Below, piece after piece: positions 1 through 7,842 of a DNA stretch of 64,000 nucleotides. Positions within the stretch are counted from its first letter, which is position 1. Every line of letters begins with the position of its first letter. A program made the position numbers and the translations under genes. Under the pieces are notes generated by a model. That model had not been told where the DNA came from. It saw only the letters and a program-made list of their open reading frames with translations, and ran no database searches. This DNA comes from Luteimonas wenzhouensis (GTDB lineage: Bacteria; Pseudomonadota; Gammaproteobacteria; Xanthomonadales; Xanthomonadaceae), in the NCBI RefSeq assembly GCF_007859305.1, contig NZ_VOHE01000002.1, positions 1 to 64,000 on the forward strand, read 5' to 3'.

Positions 1-53
1 CCCTGCTTGAGCACGGCAATGATCTGGGTCTCGGTGAACTTCGACTTCTTCAT
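1..53 (-). CDS. IS3-family transposase OrfA, N-terminal fragment (runs off the left edge)
   Basis: Only the first 17 codons are inside the window. They read MKKSKFTETQIIAVLKQ, the usual opening of an IS3-family OrfA helix-turn-helix protein, which binds the element's ends. A strong ribosome binding site (AGGAGG, rc of 56-64) lies just upstream of the ATG at 53. The sequence differs from the second IS3-type OrfA at 482-745, so it belongs to a different element that abuts or interrupts that one near position 113-125. The family call is firm in type but rests on a short stretch. Confidence 0.7.
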   Translation of the reverse strand, partial: MKKSKFTETQIIAVLKQ

Positions 54-125
54 ACAACCTCCTGGCGGGGAAAAGATGCCAGAAAGTTCTACTTATTGGG
101 TGTCTACCGACCGGGGAAGCTTACG

Positions 126-491
126 CATCGACCAGGTGTGGTTCGGCCCCGACGGCAGCTGCAGCGGACGGCGCTCGACGGCCACGCGATCGCGCTTGCG
201 GCGCTTGCGCACCGCCAGGCCAGCGTTGCGGTACAGCCGGTAGATTCGCTTGTGGTTGGCGATCCAGCCCTCCCGTTCCAGCAGGATGTGCAGCCGTCGG
301 TAGCCGAACCGGCGACGTTCGCCCGCCAACGCAACGAGCCTGGCCTGCAACGGCGCGTTCGCCATGCGCGGCTGGTAGTGCAACACGCTGCGTGACGAGC
401 CCAGTGCCCGGCAGGCCCGCCGCTCCGACAGGCCCAGCTTCGCCCGCACGTCCGCGACGGCAGCCCGTCGCGTCGGCGGGCTCAGTATTTT
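126..491 (-). pseudogene. IS3-family transposase OrfB, 3'-truncated
   Basis: Reading frame homologous to the N-terminal part of IS3 OrfB: the HTH_21-like segment around FGYRRLHILLEREGW and the linker up to NHTWSM just before the integrase core. The reading frame leaves homology at about position 126 and ends after ten unrelated residues at 93, so the DDE catalytic core is gone. In intact elements this product is made by -1 frameshifting from OrfA. The truncation coincides with the neighbouring IS3-type sequence at the left edge, which suggests insertion of one element into the other. Confidence 0.8.
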
Positions 492-745
492 CCCCGCGCC
501 ACGATCCTCAGCGCTTCGTTGTCCAGCATCGACTCGGCCAGCAGCTTCTTGAGCCGCGCGTTCTCCGCTTCCAGTGCCTTCAGGCACTTGGCGTCGGGCA
601 CATCCATGCCGCCGAACTTGCGCCGCCACAGGTAGAACGACGCGTCACTGAAACCGTGCTTGCGGCACAGCTCCTTGACCGGCGTGCCGGCGGCCGTCTG
701 CTTCAGGAAGCCGATGATCTGTTCTTCGGTGTATCGCTTCTTCAT
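482..745 (-). CDS. IS3-family transposase OrfA
   Basis: An 87-residue protein with the N-terminal helix-turn-helix of IS3 OrfA (MKKRYTEEQIIGFLKQ, then CRKHGFSDASFYLWRRKFGG) and a C-terminal leucine-zipper-like helix (LKALEAENARLKKLLAESML). It binds element ends and is normally fused to OrfB by frameshifting. The length is normal for the IS407 group. With OrfB truncated it cannot support transposition alone. Confidence 0.88.
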   Translation of the reverse strand: MKKRYTEEQIIGFLKQTAAGTPVKELCRKHGFSDASFYLWRRKFGGMDVPDAKCLKALEAENARLKKLLAESMLDNEALRIVARGKY

Positions 746-849
746 GTCCGTCCTCTTGTGAGACGGACTCTACTAAGATCAGACTGGCCCGGATATCGGG
801 GGGCAGGTCAGGTCTTCTGGATGCGGATATCGCTCATGCCAGCTTGGTC

Positions 850-1287
850 TCAACAATCAAGCGCAACACCTGGATGAGAGTTCCGCCATCTCTTCGGCCA
901 GCGCTTCCTCCGGAGTTTTCCCTTCAAGGCACATTCCCATACGGTCAACACGCGCCATCCGTCCGCCAGCAGCAGATTCACGTTCCTCTCGTCACGCGCC
1001 CTGTTAGCCGAGAACTTCTCCGCCCAGAACTCCTTTCGGGTCGTTGGTGCCGTCGAATACTTGCAGCCATGCACGTGCCAGAAGCAACCGTGCACGAAAA
1101 CCACGGCATTGAAGCGTGGGAACACCAGATCCGGCGATCCCGGCAGCTTTCGATCATGCAGACGGTATCGCAGGCCCAATCGGTGCATCGCCTTGCGCAG
1201 ACGCATTTCTGGGCCGGTATCACGTTGTCGCACGGACGCCATGATACGAGAGCGCACCGACTTGCTCACCGTGTCCACCACAATCAC
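850..1287 (-). CDS. vsr: Very-short-patch-repair (Vsr) DNA mismatch endonuclease
   Basis: Vsr nicks DNA 5' of the T in T:G mismatches that arise when 5-methylcytosine deaminates, starting very short patch repair. The 145-residue protein keeps the family core: SRIMASVRQRDTGPE near the N-terminus, LPGSPDLVF with the catalytic aspartate, the zinc/active-site stretch FVHGCFWHVHGC, and GWRVLTVWECAL. Its GTG start at 1287 overlaps the drmC stop (GTGA), so it is translationally coupled to the DISARM genes. Vsr is normally paired with a cytosine methyltransferase; the only one here is at 20389-21432, at the other end of the operon. It might alternatively serve as a nuclease effector, but that is speculation. 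Confidence 0.92.
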   Translation of the reverse strand: MIVVDTVSKSVRSRIMASVRQRDTGPEMRLRKAMHRLGLRYRLHDRKLPGSPDLVFPRFNAVVFVHGCFWHVHGCKYSTAPTTRKEFWAEKFSANRARDERNVNLLLADGWRVLTVWECALKGKLRRKRWPKRWRNSHPGVALDC

Positions 1288-2060
1288 ACCCTCTCGACGA
1301 TGCCGGTGGTGACCAACGCGTCAAGATGACGATCGAGGTTGTCGGGGATGGTGCCTCCCCGGATCAGCACACCCAGTTCCATATTGCGTTCCATGGCGGC
1401 GGTGCTGAGGTTGGCACTCGTGATGAACGCCACCGCACCATCGGCCACCGCGCATTTCGCGTGAACGGATCTCGAGGGCCAACCGCTCCCCGCCTTGCCC
1501 GCATCGGGCTTCCACACGAAGATGTTCACTGAAGGCAACGCGTCCTTCATCGCCTTCACCGAATCGAACGTGACGGCTCCACCGTGAGCCGTGGACGACT
1601 CGAGCAAGACGTCCACCTGTACGTGACGACCCACGGCGGTACGCAGGGCCCGCGTTATCGAAGGCATTTCGTACGCGACGAAACTGACCAGGAAGAGCCT
1701 ATAGCGTGCCGAATCGATGACCTCGCAGAGCACCTGCTCCGTATGCCGCACCGGGACCAGTCCGGTGGATGGTCCGGTCCAGACGAGTTCGGTCGAACCA
1801 AGACTCGCCGCCATAGAGGCCGTGGCCGAAGCGGCGACGAGCGCGGCGGCGACTTCTGCCGACGAAACCTTGGACGCTTCTCGCCACGCTTGTTCCAATC
1901 GCGCAGCGAGATTCTCGTCGGTGTTGGGGCCGAAGCTCGTCTTCACGAAACCGAACTCCTCGACCGACTTCAGCGAGCCTATCTTCTTGGCGACGGCCGC
2001 CAGGCGACGAGGATGCAGCTCTAGCCCGAGTTCAGCCACCACCCGCCAGAGCTCATCCAT
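1284..2060 (-). CDS. drmC: DISARM phospholipase D-like protein DrmC
   Basis: A 258-residue phospholipase D superfamily protein with a single HKD motif, HAKCAVAD at about residues 200-207 (H-x-K-x4-D), followed by SANLSTAAMERNMELG, typical of PLD-fold nucleases that dimerise to form one active site. Its place directly after DUF1998 and DrmA genes identifies it as DrmC. DrmC was reported as dispensable for protection in a class 2 system. The ATG at 2060 was chosen because it overlaps the drmB stop by 8 bases; an upstream in-frame start would sit deep inside drmB. The next gene, vsr, begins inside its stop codon. Confidence 0.9.
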   Translation of the reverse strand: MDELWRVVAELGLELHPRRLAAVAKKIGSLKSVEEFGFVKTSFGPNTDENLAARLEQAWREASKVSSAEVAAALVAASATASMAASLGSTELVWTGPSTGLVPVRHTEQVLCEVIDSARYRLFLVSFVAYEMPSITRALRTAVGRHVQVDVLLESSTAHGGAVTFDSVKAMKDALPSVNIFVWKPDAGKAGSGWPSRSVHAKCAVADGAVAFITSANLSTAAMERNMELGVLIRGGTIPDNLDRHLDALVTTGIVERV

Positions 2061-3903
2061 CCCGTTCCCCCTGTAGCGGGAAGAAGGCCGCATCCTTGCA
2101 ATCGAAGGTACCCACCAGCAGTGCTCGGTCGAGATAACGATTTCCACGTTCGCATGACGTTTCCGCTACGAACGCACAAGCATGGCAAGAAGCGGCGTGC
2201 AGAGAACGATCGGCCGCCGGATCGTGCTCCGAGCACAGAGGATCCGACGAACACACCCCGGCACGGACCAGGGCCTGCTCGATCAGCGATCCGAGGTTTT
2301 CCGGCTTGCCCAGTTCGACGAGCCCGCCGAGCGTACCGTCGGAGTCGGCGGCCGCCGTGTAGAGAAGAACGCCCGCCATGGGCGAAGCCGGATCGGCGCT
2401 CGCGTAGATGCGCTCGCGGATGCTCGCCGCGTTGTAGCCACACTCCAAGGCCAGCTCTCGAACGAGGAGGTGGGCGAAGGTATGCAGCATCGCGTAGCGA
2501 ATGCCTGGATATCCTTGGTCCGGCGACAGGCCACGAGCGTTACGCCATCCACGATGCCCTGCAAGAAGCATCCGGTCCCGATCGAGGACTACCTGCTGAC
2601 TTTCCCATGCCCTGACCGCATCCTCGCGAAAACGAATGAAGATCCCTTCGCCATGTACCTCGGTGGCCGGAACCCACTCCGGCTTGCTCCTGCACAAATC
2701 GGCCATGGGAGGGCGCTCGTCGGGATCGGTCGCCTCTTCGGGCGCTTCGACGCGCGTATAACCGACCAGCGCGTTGACCTCACGTAGCCTCTTCAAGAGG
2801 AGGACGTCGTCGATCAGTCCAGCGAAAGCACTTGGAATCTCGGTCTTCTCGCTCATGAAATGAGGCCAGTCCGATGGTGGATTCGGGCTTGCCAACACGT
2901 CCCACTCCGGCCGCTTGATGTCGCCCTCCGAGACGGTGGTCGTACCCGTCTTGCCGGCGCGCTTCTCTTCTATCGCTTTCCATATGTCCCTTGGATCGTA
3001 CCGGTCGATCCCCGGTAGGCTCCCACTGGCCGCCAGGGTATCGACGACGATTTCGACCGCTTCCACCGACTTCACCTTCTCGAAATACTTCCACCCGTCG
3101 GCGACGAGTTGCGACAGCTGATCGCCTTCCATCGGAATCGCCAGCACCGAAAGCGTGATCGGAAACCAGCTGTTGGTCGCCCCGAGGAGTACGGCGCGGG
3201 CAAGCTCTTCGCAGCTGTCGTCGTAGATGTCCAGGTGTGGATTACGGCCACGGCAGGCGGGGAGGTTGTCCTGCCCCTCCTTCCCGAATGCGTGGACGAG
3301 CGAACGCGCGGCGTCGCAACCGTCACACGTCACCCACAGGTTTTCGGTTTGCAAAGACGCCCCGCGTTCGAAGAAGCGAAGCGGCCCCTTGCACTCCGAA
3401 GGACCACCGTGGACGAACCAGCGCCAGGGGAAATCGTCCAGATGGCCGTTCCGACAGGCGAGCAGGAAACGCGCCGGGACGGCATCCGACTTCCCCCCTT
3501 TCTCGCAGTTGGCATGAACGAAATGAGTCTGATCGGGGCGATAGGGGTTAGCCTTGATCTCGAACAACCCGGAATCGTACTCGGCCAGCAGGCCACAACG
3601 GACGCAACGCAGCCAGCGTGGAAACGGCCGGACCGGCACTCCGATACGCCCCTCGGCCGAAAACGGGCTGACGCCTTCCTCGCGCAGGAACGGCGGCATG
3701 CGCAATCGTTCGACCTGGTGCCCGAGAATCCGGCGCACGGCCGCCAGCAATCGCGCCTCCTCCACCGGAGGACAGCGATCCGTGTCCCACCGGTCCAGTC
3801 CCATGGTGATCACGGAAAGATTGGGCAGATCGACGAGTGCGCCGGGGCCGTAGGTCCATAACAATTGACTCGGTCTCACTTGTCCCACCGGAATACCACT
3901 CAT
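2053..3903 (-). CDS. drmB: DISARM protein DrmB (DUF1998)
   Basis: A 616-residue protein beginning MSGIPVGQVRPSQLLWTYGP, a characteristic DrmB N-terminus, with cysteine clusters in the middle (CVRCGLL, CRNGHLDD, CDGCDAARS) and the C-terminal DUF1998 domain containing LHTFAHLLVRELALECGY and the zinc-type cysteines CSSDPLC and CHACAFVAETSCERGN. DrmB forms a complex with the DrmA helicase that recognises incoming DNA with a 5' single-stranded end in studied systems. The ATG at 3903 overlaps the drmA stop (ATGA). Length and domain order match the family. Confidence 0.95.
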   Translation of the reverse strand: MSGIPVGQVRPSQLLWTYGPGALVDLPNLSVITMGLDRWDTDRCPPVEEARLLAAVRRILGHQVERLRMPPFLREEGVSPFSAEGRIGVPVRPFPRWLRCVRCGLLAEYDSGLFEIKANPYRPDQTHFVHANCEKGGKSDAVPARFLLACRNGHLDDFPWRWFVHGGPSECKGPLRFFERGASLQTENLWVTCDGCDAARSLVHAFGKEGQDNLPACRGRNPHLDIYDDSCEELARAVLLGATNSWFPITLSVLAIPMEGDQLSQLVADGWKYFEKVKSVEAVEIVVDTLAASGSLPGIDRYDPRDIWKAIEEKRAGKTGTTTVSEGDIKRPEWDVLASPNPPSDWPHFMSEKTEIPSAFAGLIDDVLLLKRLREVNALVGYTRVEAPEEATDPDERPPMADLCRSKPEWVPATEVHGEGIFIRFREDAVRAWESQQVVLDRDRMLLAGHRGWRNARGLSPDQGYPGIRYAMLHTFAHLLVRELALECGYNAASIRERIYASADPASPMAGVLLYTAAADSDGTLGGLVELGKPENLGSLIEQALVRAGVCSSDPLCSEHDPAADRSLHAASCHACAFVAETSCERGNRYLDRALLVGTFDCKDAAFFPLQGERDG

Positions 3904-6900
3904 GCCGCACCTCCTCGATCCGCGTCTTTCTTGACTCTGACCCTCCATGAGGGCGGCTCTGGCAACTTCATGTCGTCCATCACCAACTGGACGCCGGGCT
4001 CGACCTCGCGCATCGACATCGGAACCGTCAACTCGTCCCACGCCCGAGCTCCGGGCTTCTTGAGAAGACCGGCGACGTCACCCTGGCGTCGTTCGGTCTC
4101 GTAGCCGAGTCGCCGTCCCCCTTTCGTCGCCTCCTTGACCCAGCGGTCGAATCGATCCGCCACCATGGTCGCGGTATGGGTCTCGATCGCCTTCTTGCCG
4201 GTGACCAGCCAGGCACGATCCGCGATCGCCTTTCGAACCGCTCCCACCTCCGGTTTTCCCGTGCTGTCCAATCGCTCCGCGCCGAGGTTCGGGTTCAGTT
4301 CGTCCTTGTCCAATCTCAGCAGGCTCACCATGGTCCCGGTGAGTCCACGATCCATCGCGCGGGGCGCGAATGGTGTCACCGACTGAGCCTCCACGTGCTT
4401 GTAGAAGGTGGCGTGGTAGTGCTCGAACGTCTCGTAGTGCGAGAGGTCGCGGGGCCTCGCCCAAGTCAGCACCGTGCAGACGAGCCCCGGGAAGGCACGC
4501 CCGACGCGACTCGTCGCCTGGATGTATTCGGCTGTGTTCTTGGGTTGGCCGTTGACCACCATCAACCCGAGACGGTTGACGTCCACCCCAACCGAGAGCA
4601 TGTTCGTGGCCAAAACGACGTCGATGGCCCTGGTCTCGTCCTTCTGCCAAACCGCCTTGAATTTCACCTCCAGCTGATCGAGCTTTCTCGGAATGTCCTT
4701 GTTGGACACGCGCGACGTGAGCTCGTCCACGTTCCGCACCGACCGTTGCGCCAGCCCCGGACGCGCGACACGACTCATCTGCACTCGGTAGGCGCGAGTC
4801 TGTACGTCGTCCTCGGCGAGGCGTCGCATGCCGCCCAACTCGCGCAAGGAGTTGAAGTAGCCGACGACCGTCATGTACGGGTCGGCCGCGTGGCCGAAGC
4901 GCTCGAACAGAGCCTGAGCCGCCGTCAGCAGAGCCACGTAGACGCGAATCAGCACGGCGGGCCTCGAACTGCCGGGTGAACATATCCCCAGGTAACGGCG
5001 ACCCGGCTTGCTCTCGATCGGCCGCTGGACGGAGAAGAAGTTGTCTTCCACGTCCAGTCCGTGCGGCGGGAAGACGGCCACCTGGCGCAGGAACACGTTG
5101 TTGACCTGCTCCGCCGCCTTGCGAACGGTCGCCGTGGAGGCGATGACTTTCGGCCGGACGTCCTTGCCGTCCCACTTCCAGGTACAGAGCTCGTCCACGG
5201 CCGTCTCGTAGAGCCCCACCATGGTTCCCAGCGGGCCGCTGATCAGGTGAAATTCGTCCTGGATGACGAGATCGGGCGGTCGGATAGGCGTGATCGTTCG
5301 CGCAGTGGTGGCGGCGAGCGCCCCCTTCTTCTGGTGGTTGCCGGTACAGTCCGCCTCCGGCCAGAGCAGCCCGTGTCGAGGACATTCCGTTGTTGCCCTG
5401 CCGAACAAGGTGCGGACCTGTCCACGCCAGGCCATCATCGCGAACTTGTCCACGGTCGCCACCATCATGCTCGGCGGGCGTCGGTAGATCTCGTCGTCCA
5501 CCACCTTCACGGGCAATCCCTGGTGGTTGGACCTGGCGTGGCTGAAGTCACAACGCCCGAGCTTGTCGCCGCAATAGACGACCGTCCTGCCGCTATCGCG
5601 ATCCACGCGGATGTCACGCCCAGGAGCGATCTCGGAACCGCACCAGGGGCAGAAGGTGAGCTGGGCCGGCGTCGAGCCAGTACCATACTTGCCGGCTCGC
5701 TCCTTCTCGATGGCCGCGTGGCTTTCCTCGGTCGTGTTCGGCGTCACGCGCTGACCGACCCAAAGGCCGATGGTGAAAGGCTCGTCGCCCCATTTCTTCG
5801 GGTCGACCCGTCGCAGCACCTCCATCGCGCAGATCAACGCGGTGGCTCGTTGGAACTGCTGCAGGGTGAGCAGACGCAAGGTGTATCGCATGATCACGGC
5901 CAGACCGCGTCTCGCGTCGTAACCACCGACAGTCCCCTGTAGCCTGCGCACCGCCATGGTGAAAGCCGCCACTCCGAGGTAGGCCTCGGTCTTACCACCA
6001 CCGGTGGGGAACCAAAGCAGATCGGCGTAGGCCTCGAGCGGCTCGGTCCGGTCCCGATGATGGGGATCGGCGAGGGCCGGAATGGAAAGCAGAACGAAAG
6101 CCAACTGGAATGGACGCCATGATGGCTTCTCGCGCTTCTCCAATTCGGAAAGATCGGGCGCTCCGCCACGACGGCGTTCCAGCGAATAGACGCTGCGGAG
6201 GCGCTGCATCGACATGGCCCGATTCGCGAAGCGGAAAGCCTCGAGCGCTCGGTCGTCCGAACCGAGCACCTGTACGCCTTCCCTCAGGCGCTCCAGCACC
6301 GCCTGACACCGGCCCATCGCATCCGACGCCACCTTGTCGTATCCGACGACGTCGCCACCGATCCGGGCACGTTGCTCGGCAATCCAGACGGCATAGTCAT
6401 CGACGAGAGCGGTGAGCGCGTCGACGAGATCGGAGCGATCCATGGTCGCCAGCCGATTCATGTCGAGCCAACCTTCCTCCACCATCCGTCGCATGGCCGG
6501 CCGGTCCTCGGGTCGGGAGCCAGGTGTCTCCGTGACACGAATCTCGTAGCGCGGCAGAACCTCCGTACGTACCTCGACGGCATGCTCGACGTCGTCCGAA
6601 GCAGTCTCGGAATGCACGGAAACGCCGTGTCCAACGGCGAATTCCACCCGGCGCCGGTAAATCATCTCCAACGCCAACCTTTCCTCATCCGGATGGGTGG
6701 CTTGTAGGTTCGGCTTGCGACGAAAGACAGGGCGTCGCTCTGGATCGCGAACGACCAGCTCGGGCTGGAAAATCCACGCTGCATCCTGGTTCTGGTCGGG
6801 AAGCTCCTGGGTGTTGACCAAGAACAGTGTCACCAGGCGGTCCCCGTTCGGGAGTGGCGAACGTACGGTTCCTTGGATCACCACGGCGGGGCACTCGCCG

Positions 6901-7772
6901 TCCGGAGCGATCGGGGCGATTTCGCCATCCCGCATGGGAAGGACCAGCCTGCCGCCCGAGGGGATACGCTTCCAGGCCCTCAGGGGCTTGCTCGTCTTCT
7001 CGTCCAAGTGCCGCTCGCTTTCGCCGCGCTCGTAGCGCCCCCAGCGGGCTTCGACTTCCAGTGCCGTGACGTCCGCGTCGACGCAGAACGTGATGCCGAA
7101 CGACGACGGCACCAGCGACTGGTTGGTGGATGCGTCTATCTCGCGCGGCCCTTCCTCGGCCTCGACACGACCGCTGGTGCCCGCGAGGTCGTCTTCCTCC
7201 TCGACCCGACTGTCGCGGGGCGCGAGTTTCCCCACCAGATAGCGGTCACGCACGCTCATCTCGACGATCTCTTCGCGCGGACCGTCGGCGGGGCCGAGCA
7301 GGTCGTCGGTGACCGCCGCTTCGAGGAGTTCCCGGACATAGGCCTGCTCGTCCGGCGTGTCGCCCACGATCGTGGGAAACGCCGACCAGTCGAGACCGGT
7401 GGTGGTCTTCAAGGCGCTCGCGAAGACCGACCAATCGAGGCGGCCAATCGCACCGGCAGAGGTAGGCAAGGCGACGCCGACGGAAGCGTGGGCGATCGGC
7501 GACGGCAGACGGACCACACCGTCGAAATGGAACACCACCTCGTCGTGCATGGTACGGACGCGATAGACCCTTGCGAAAGCGACGGCATTGCCCATCGGCC
7601 CGTCGGCGATCAGGAAACCGTCACCTTCCCCGATCGCGGCGAAGTCATAGCTCTGCCCCTGCACACGCAGCGAGAACGTCTCGAATCTCGCCTCAGCGCC
7701 GAGGCGAACGAGCCATGCATTCGGAAGCCCACCAGTACCGGCGGTCGTATCGTTCTTGTCCATTTCATCCAT
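3900..7772 (-). CDS. drmA: DISARM helicase DrmA
   Basis: A 1290-residue superfamily 2 helicase, the core of DISARM. After about 580 residues of N-terminal domain come WFPTGGGKTEAYLG (motif I, about 587-600), a zinc-like pair CPWC (708-711) with later cysteines, the unusual Walker B box IQDEFHLISG (837-846) in place of DEAD/DEAH, IASTAT (motif III), ATNMLSVGVDV and QATSRVGR (motif VI, 1085-1092). The DEFH box and SVGVDV segment are typical of DrmA. The ATG at 7772 has GAGG about ten bases upstream. A 70-base gap separates it from the preceding actin-like gene, the second largest gap in the block, and holds an inverted repeat. All helicase motifs look intact. Confidence 0.96.
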   Translation of the reverse strand: MDEMDKNDTTAGTGGLPNAWLVRLGAEARFETFSLRVQGQSYDFAAIGEGDGFLIADGPMGNAVAFARVYRVRTMHDEVVFHFDGVVRLPSPIAHASVGVALPTSAGAIGRLDWSVFASALKTTTGLDWSAFPTIVGDTPDEQAYVRELLEAAVTDDLLGPADGPREEIVEMSVRDRYLVGKLAPRDSRVEEEDDLAGTSGRVEAEEGPREIDASTNQSLVPSSFGITFCVDADVTALEVEARWGRYERGESERHLDEKTSKPLRAWKRIPSGGRLVLPMRDGEIAPIAPDGECPAVVIQGTVRSPLPNGDRLVTLFLVNTQELPDQNQDAAWIFQPELVVRDPERRPVFRRKPNLQATHPDEERLALEMIYRRRVEFAVGHGVSVHSETASDDVEHAVEVRTEVLPRYEIRVTETPGSRPEDRPAMRRMVEEGWLDMNRLATMDRSDLVDALTALVDDYAVWIAEQRARIGGDVVGYDKVASDAMGRCQAVLERLREGVQVLGSDDRALEAFRFANRAMSMQRLRSVYSLERRRGGAPDLSELEKREKPSWRPFQLAFVLLSIPALADPHHRDRTEPLEAYADLLWFPTGGGKTEAYLGVAAFTMAVRRLQGTVGGYDARRGLAVIMRYTLRLLTLQQFQRATALICAMEVLRRVDPKKWGDEPFTIGLWVGQRVTPNTTEESHAAIEKERAGKYGTGSTPAQLTFCPWCGSEIAPGRDIRVDRDSGRTVVYCGDKLGRCDFSHARSNHQGLPVKVVDDEIYRRPPSMMVATVDKFAMMAWRGQVRTLFGRATTECPRHGLLWPEADCTGNHQKKGALAATTARTITPIRPPDLVIQDEFHLISGPLGTMVGLYETAVDELCTWKWDGKDVRPKVIASTATVRKAAEQVNNVFLRQVAVFPPHGLDVEDNFFSVQRPIESKPGRRYLGICSPGSSRPAVLIRVYVALLTAAQALFERFGHAADPYMTVVGYFNSLRELGGMRRLAEDDVQTRAYRVQMSRVARPGLAQRSVRNVDELTSRVSNKDIPRKLDQLEVKFKAVWQKDETRAIDVVLATNMLSVGVDVNRLGLMVVNGQPKNTAEYIQATSRVGRAFPGLVCTVLTWARPRDLSHYETFEHYHATFYKHVEAQSVTPFAPRAMDRGLTGTMVSLLRLDKDELNPNLGAERLDSTGKPEVGAVRKAIADRAWLVTGKKAIETHTATMVADRFDRWVKEATKGGRRLGYETERRQGDVAGLLKKPGARAWDELTVPMSMREVEPGVQLVMDDMKLPEPPSWRVRVKKDADRGGAA

Positions 7773-7800
7773 AAGTCACCAACCTCGTCGGCGTTCGACC

Positions 7801-7822
7801 GAATCGATACGCCTCTCGATTC
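7801..7822. repeat. Inverted repeat upstream of drmA
   Basis: Seven-base perfect inverted repeat GAATCGA-N8-TCGATTC in the 70-base gap between the actin-like gene and drmA. It lacks a downstream T-run on the minus strand, so it is not an ordinary terminator there. It could be a protein-binding site, an attenuating hairpin or a processing site for the downstream drmABC-vsr transcript. No function is proven. Confidence 0.45.
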
Positions 7823-7842
7823 AAAAAGGGTTTCACACCCGC

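Larger units (their letters stand above)
113..810 (-). mobile_element. Truncated IS3-family insertion sequence (IS407-like)
   Basis: The region carries an OrfA (482-745) and the first part of an OrfB (126-491) in the overlapping two-frame arrangement of IS3 elements. Its OrfA-side end is visible: the reverse complement of 799-810 is TGACCTGCCCCC, which resembles the terminal repeat of the IS407 group. The other end is missing; OrfB homology stops at about position 126, where sequence of another IS3-type element begins. The element sits 40 bases beyond the vsr stop codon, so it marks the downstream edge of the DISARM-like operon. Confidence 0.75.
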
